Shown here piece after piece: positions 43,887 through 51,054 of a stretch of DNA of 51,054 bases. The stretch covers positions 1 through 51,054 of the forward strand of contig RFOD01000015.1 in the NCBI GenBank assembly GCA_009926865.1. The letters run 5' to 3'. The notes under the pieces are model-generated. The model did no database searches, was not told the origin of the DNA, and saw only the letters and a list, made by a program, of their open reading frames with translations. Both the position numbers and the translations under genes were made by a program. Position 1 is the first letter of the stretch, and every line of letters begins with the position of its first letter. The DNA is from Gammaproteobacteria bacterium (lineage in GTDB: Bacteria; Pseudomonadota; Gammaproteobacteria; Steroidobacterales; Steroidobacteraceae).

Positions 43887-43891
<5 letters not shown>
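42824..43891 (+). CDS. recF: DNA replication and repair protein RecF
   Basis: RecF is an SMC-like ATPase that loads RecA at gaps. The 355 residues have Walker A YGANGAGKTSLLEAIFLLGRG near residue 35, the signature LSRGQQKLTAVALALAQ, and Walker B PTVLLDDPSAELD. It starts seven bases after dnaN. Two VFHVE segments in the protein are encoded by near-perfect parS-like palindromes. The stop codon TAA lies inside the TATAAT of the likely gyrB promoter. Confidence 0.97.
43251..43266. promoter_or_regulatory. parS: parS-like site 1 inside recF
   Basis: TGTTCCACGTGGAACC contains the 14-base perfect palindrome GTTCCACGTGGAAC and matches the ParB-binding consensus TGTTNCACGTGNAACA at all defined positions but the last. 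It encodes VFHVE in RecF, a segment that is itself conserved in gammaproteobacterial RecF, so part of the match may be coding constraint. Confidence 0.65.
43854..43869. promoter_or_regulatory. parS: parS-like site 2 at the end of recF
   Basis: TGTTTCACGTGGAACG matches the parS consensus at all defined positions but the last. It lies 603 bases from site 1, again encoding VFHVE, and covers the -35 region of the putative gyrB promoter. Confidence 0.62.
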
Positions 43892-46786
<2,895 letters not shown>

Positions 46787-46888
46787 AGGTCTTACTCGGC
46801 CATCAACTCGCCCCCGCGGGACTCCGCTTGGTCACACAGCACATGGTAACCTGCTCTCCCCTCAATGAATAAACGTCGGACCAAATAG

Positions 46889-48187
<1,299 letters not shown>

Positions 48188-48189
48188 GC

Positions 48190-49101
48190 GTGTCGGAAGT
48201 CATGTCGGATCTGCTTGTCTGCGGCAGTCTTAATCTCGACCTTGTTTCGCAGGTGCCGCATTTACCGCAGCCCGGCGAAACCCTAGCAGCCACCGCCCTC
48301 GCGCGTCTGCCCGGTGGTAAAGGCCTAAACCAAGCGGTCGCGGCTGCACGCCAAGGCGCCACGGTGGCGATGCTAGGCGCTGTGGGCGCCGATTCTGAAG
48401 GTCAAATGCTGCGAGCCATACTCGAGGCGGAGCAGATCGTGCACCGGGGCGTCGCGACACTTGACCACCTCACCGGCCTTGCCCTGATCAATGTCGCCGC
48501 GCACGGTGAAAACGCGATCGTAATTCATGGAGGCGCTAATCGCGCCCTTTCGGCCTCTTTGGTGCGAGCGGCCATGCAGCCCGCCCGAGTTTATCTCGCG
48601 CAGTTGGAAGTACCGCTTGATGCATTACATGAATTCTTTGGCACTGCACCGCAACAAGGCAGTCTACGGATTCTCAATGCTGCGCCAGCGACGGGCGACG
48701 CCATCGCCTTACTGACCCAGATCGATCTTCTGATCGTCAATGAAATCGAGCTGCAGCAGTTGGCAAACCAGCATACCGAGCACACAGACACGCTGCTAGG
48801 CGAAGACTGCGCTCCACTTGCTCGCCGCTTGCTGACGAATTCGTTGCGAACCGTGATCGTGACGTTAGGCGCTCAGGGGGCTCGCGTGATCGATGCAGAT
48901 CACGATACGCCGATCGCGGCGCCATCGGTGTCTGTTATCGATACGACGGGCGCCGGCGATTGTTTTTGTGGGGTAGTGGCCGCAGCGCTAGCAGAAGGGG
49001 ACCCTCTGATAGCCGCCGCGAAGCGTGCGGTGAATGCAGCCAGTCAAGCTGTGCAAGCTCTGGGGGCGATCGCGGCGATGCCTCGACGGGACAGATCTTA
49101 G
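48190..49101 (+). CDS. rbsK: PfkB-family sugar kinase, ribokinase-like
   Basis: The 303-residue protein phosphorylates a sugar or nucleoside, most probably ribose. It has the N-terminal PfkB pattern (LLVCGSLNLDLVSQVPHLPQ, then ARLPGGKGLNQAVAAARQGA) and the C-terminal catalytic motif DTTGAGDCFCGVVAAAL with the base aspartate. The GGKGxNQA spacing is ribokinase-like. The GTG at 48190 has GGAG eight bases upstream; an ATG at 48202 is the alternative. It is probably translated from the argG transcript. No ribose transporter or rbs regulator is near, so the exact substrate is uncertain. Its stop and that of the next gene share bases TTAG. Confidence 0.82.
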   Translation: MSEVMSDLLVCGSLNLDLVSQVPHLPQPGETLAATALARLPGGKGLNQAVAAARQGATVAMLGAVGADSEGQMLRAILEAEQIVHRGVATLDHLTGLALINVAAHGENAIVIHGGANRALSASLVRAAMQPARVYLAQLEVPLDALHEFFGTAPQQGSLRILNAAPATGDAIALLTQIDLLIVNEIELQQLANQHTEHTDTLLGEDCAPLARRLLTNSLRTVIVTLGAQGARVIDADHDTPIAAPSVSVIDTTGAGDCFCGVVAAALAEGDPLIAAAKRAVNAASQAVQALGAIAAMPRRDRS

Positions 49102-49568
49102 ACGAGTGCACGAGGGCCAGGCCGGCGTACGATTTTTTCCACTTTTCTTTGTAACTCTAGTCTGGGTAAATCGCTTAGATTTTGTGGAACTTCTGCGATG
49201 ACTTGCTCACGTGCCGAGGGTGGTAACTGTCGTTTCAGTTGCGACAGTAGACGCGGCGCGACAATGAGCACCAAACCGTCGAACGAATTTGCGCGTACAT
49301 CTCGGGCGACATGATCGGCGAGTAGCTTCGCAAAGCGCTCGCCCGCCTGATCCTTCAGCGGCATCCTGCCTTCTAAGCTGGTGCGCCTTATGCCCAATGA
49401 GGTACGCCGCATCGTTCGACCGGGCGCATCGGCACCGAGATCGCGGTTGAACCGCCCATAGTAGGGGTTGGGCAAGGTGGTTAGTTTATCGAGCGGCGCG
49501 CCGGGTTCAGCGAGGTCAAAGAAATCTGCGTGACGCGAGTCGGCGACGACAATTCGGTATCGAGCCAT
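49098..49568 (-). CDS. Host_attach-family protein (baeRF-like)
   Basis: The 156-residue protein resembles the family annotated as required for attachment to host cells: MARYRIVVADSRHADFFDLA, a basic segment with RTSLGIRRTSLEGR, then FAKLLADHVARDV and LVLIVAPRLLSQLKRQLPPSAREQVIAEVPQNLSDLP. The fold resembles archaeal release factor/eRF1-like domains. The name comes from an Agrobacterium mutant and does not establish a host-association role here. AAGGAG lies seven bases before the ATG. Confidence 0.78.
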   Translation of the reverse strand: MARYRIVVADSRHADFFDLAEPGAPLDKLTTLPNPYYGRFNRDLGADAPGRTMRRTSLGIRRTSLEGRMPLKDQAGERFAKLLADHVARDVRANSFDGLVLIVAPRLLSQLKRQLPPSAREQVIAEVPQNLSDLPRLELQRKVEKIVRRPGPRALV

Positions 49569-49632
49569 GAACCATCTCCTTTTGTAAGACGGTCATGCTG
49601 CGAGCGCATACGAAGCGCTACCATTCGGAAAA

Positions 49633-50370
49633 CTACCGTGCGGGATCACACCCGGCTCGCGCGCGGGCTTCTTTCAGCGTGGCCTCGATCCACGCTTGCG
49701 CACGCTCATTGACCTCTCGCGGCTCGAGGCCTGTCGCATCGATGGGCGGGCCAATCACGACACGGATTACTCCCGGCCTTTTCATGAGGCCTCGGCGTGG
49801 CCAGTAATACCCAGCGTCATGTGCGATGGGAACCACCTTACATTCCGCCCGTGTCGCCAAGAGCGCACCGCCAATACCGTAACGCCGCGTTTCTCCCGCG
49901 GCAGTTCGGGTGCCTTCTGGAAAGATCAGTACGGATAACCCCTGCTGCAGTCGCTTTCTCCCATGTTGAACGACTTGATTGACCGCGGAGGCACCCGCCC
50001 CGCGTTGCACCGGAATCGAGCCGATGAGTGCTAGTCCCCACCCAAAGAAAGGGATAAACATAAGTTCTCGTTTGAGTACGATCACTTTAGACGGACCGAC
50101 TAAGAATTGTGCAAAGGTTTCCCATGCCGAGGCGTGTTTCCAAAACGCGACGTGGGGTTCCTGTGGCAAATTCTCCAGTCCCTCGACGTCATAGGATAGG
50201 CCGACGATCCAACGTGCTCCCGCTAGGATGCACGCAGCATAGAAGCGCACGAGCGCAAACCGTCGCTCAATACTGAGCCACGGCGCCACCAGCACAAAAA
50301 AAACCGCAAATAGCCCTGTCCACGCGAACATCAGCGTAGTGAAGAGCAGTGAGCGTAGCCCCTGCCACAT
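49633..50370 (-). CDS. plsC: 1-acyl-sn-glycerol-3-phosphate acyltransferase
   Basis: PlsC adds the second acyl chain in phosphatidic acid synthesis. The 245-residue membrane-associated protein has an N-terminal helix, then the catalytic motif KHASAWETF. The usual NHxSxxD is here H-x4-E, a variant known in a PlsC subfamily. The second motif is FPEGTRTAAGE, followed by PIAHDAGYYWPRRGL. It lies seven bases after glyS on the same strand. The gmhB gene often found between glyS and plsC is absent. Confidence 0.9.
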   Translation of the reverse strand: MWQGLRSLLFTTLMFAWTGLFAVFFVLVAPWLSIERRFALVRFYAACILAGARWIVGLSYDVEGLENLPQEPHVAFWKHASAWETFAQFLVGPSKVIVLKRELMFIPFFGWGLALIGSIPVQRGAGASAVNQVVQHGRKRLQQGLSVLIFPEGTRTAAGETRRYGIGGALLATRAECKVVPIAHDAGYYWPRRGLMKRPGVIRVVIGPPIDATGLEPREVNERAQAWIEATLKEARARAGCDPAR

Positions 50371-50377
50371 CTACGCG

Positions 50378-51054
50378 TCAGCCCGGGAGATAGCTGAGAT
50401 CCGCGACCCCCATAAAGGCCTGGCGGATTCGTGAAACAAGCGCTAAACGATTGGCACGCAGCGCGGGATCCGGGTCATTGACCATGACATCGGCAAAAAA
50501 CGCATCGATTGCTGGGCGCAGCGTCGCGAGATGTTCCAACGCCTCTGCGTAATCGCGGTTGTGTAATGCGGCAGCGACTACGGGTTCGGCTTCCTGCAAG
50601 GCTTGGTGTAGGGCCTTTTCGGCAGGGAGCGTCAAAAGAGTGCTATCGACAGCCTGCTTGCTATCGGTATCCGACGATTTTTTCAAAATATTGGCAATGC
50701 GCTTGTTAGCCGCAGCGAGCGCTTCGGATTCCGAACGCTTGAGAAAGCTGGCGGTGGCCGCAAGTCGCTGGTCAAAATCGATGACCTCGTGGCTGCCCGT
50801 GGCGCGTACCGCATCGAAGAGTTCGGCTGGATAACCGGCTTCCGAATATTGTGAGCGTAGGCGTTCAAAGAGGTAATCGAGCACTTCTTGCGCGGCGCTA
50901 GGATTCTCGCGAGGCTGCAAAGCCACGGCTTTTTGAACCCATTCATCTAGAGCGAGCGATAGCCGACGATCACGACAGATCCGCAAGATACCGATCGCCG
51001 CACGTCGCAATGCAAAGGGATCTTTGGTGCCGCTCGGCTTTTGGCCAATGCTAA
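50378..51054 (-). CDS. glyS: Glycyl-tRNA synthetase beta subunit (3' part; 5' end outside window)
   Basis: The frame is open to the window edge and encodes about 225 C-terminal residues of GlyS, including GTKDPFALRRAAIGILRICRD, a hallmark of the beta subunit, FLKRSESEALAAANKRIANILKK, and the C-terminal anticodon-binding DALR-like region ending FADVMVNDPDPALRANRLALV. The 5' two-thirds lies beyond base 51054. plsC follows immediately. Confidence 0.96.
   Translation of the reverse strand, partial: SIGQKPSGTKDPFALRRAAIGILRICRDRRLSLALDEWVQKAVALQPRENPSAAQEVLDYLFERLRSQYSEAGYPAELFDAVRATGSHEVIDFDQRLAATASFLKRSESEALAAANKRIANILKKSSDTDSKQAVDSTLLTLPAEKALHQALQEAEPVVAAALHNRDYAEALEHLATLRPAIDAFFADVMVNDPDPALRANRLALVSRIRQAFMGVADLSYLPG

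Overview
The window is about 51 kb of a gammaproteobacterial chromosome spanning the replication-origin neighbourhood. The block rpmH-rnpA-yidD-yidC-mnmE on one strand and dnaA-dnaN-recF-gyrB on the other is the classical gammaproteobacterial dnaA region, and TrkA, TrkH, ArgG (the long E. coli-like type) and MnmE are all closest to gammaproteobacterial forms. I cannot name the genus from sequence alone. No tRNA, rRNA, insertion sequence, CRISPR array or phage gene was seen, and no stretch longer than 300 bases lacks a gene.

Layout. (1) 1-2778: trkA (5' truncated by the window edge) and trkH, potassium uptake. (2) 2788-8106, minus strand: an operon of an S33-type peptidase, a NatA/NatB-like ABC exporter, and a secreted esterase-fold protein lacking the nucleophilic serine. 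(3) 8216-10165: mnmG alone, away from mnmE, with a promoter that predicts a leaderless message. (4) 10308-22557: an accessory cluster for uptake and oxidation of an unknown small molecule. A divergent promoter region near 18430 drives a substrate-binding protein and two permeases to the right, and a membrane protein, GntR regulator, Rieske oxygenase, MFS carrier, the two ABC ATPases and a beta-propeller protein to the left. A nitrilase/amidase-fold protein whose catalytic cysteine is replaced by serine lies at the far end. Two similar AT-rich sites, before the oxygenase and in the divergent promoter, are candidate operators for the GntR protein. (5) 22476-25031: two related Crp/Fnr-type regulators flanking a membrane diguanylate cyclase. 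(6) 25196-36049, minus strand: a complete-looking Tad/Flp pilus operon (flp, tadV, rcpC, rcpA, tadG-like, two TadE/F pseudopilins, tadZ, tadA, tadB, tadC, tadD), with tandem hairpins just after flp. (7) 36196-46339: mnmE, yidC, yidD, rnpA, rpmH, then dnaA, dnaN, recF, gyrB, with DnaA-box-like sequences and an AT-rich tract between dnaA and dnaN, and two near-perfect parS-like palindromes inside recF. (8) 46313-51054: a TerB-like protein, argG, a PfkB/ribokinase-type sugar kinase, a Host_attach-family protein, plsC and the 3' part of glyS.

The points most worth following are the transporter/Rieske/pseudo-amidase cluster with its candidate operators, the parS-like pair in recF (one overlapping the gyrB promoter), the break-up of the usual mnmE-mnmG-rsmG-parAB order by the Tad locus and the accessory cluster, and two enzyme-fold proteins that lack their catalytic nucleophiles. 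All functional statements rest on motif and family recognition by eye; no database search was possible.
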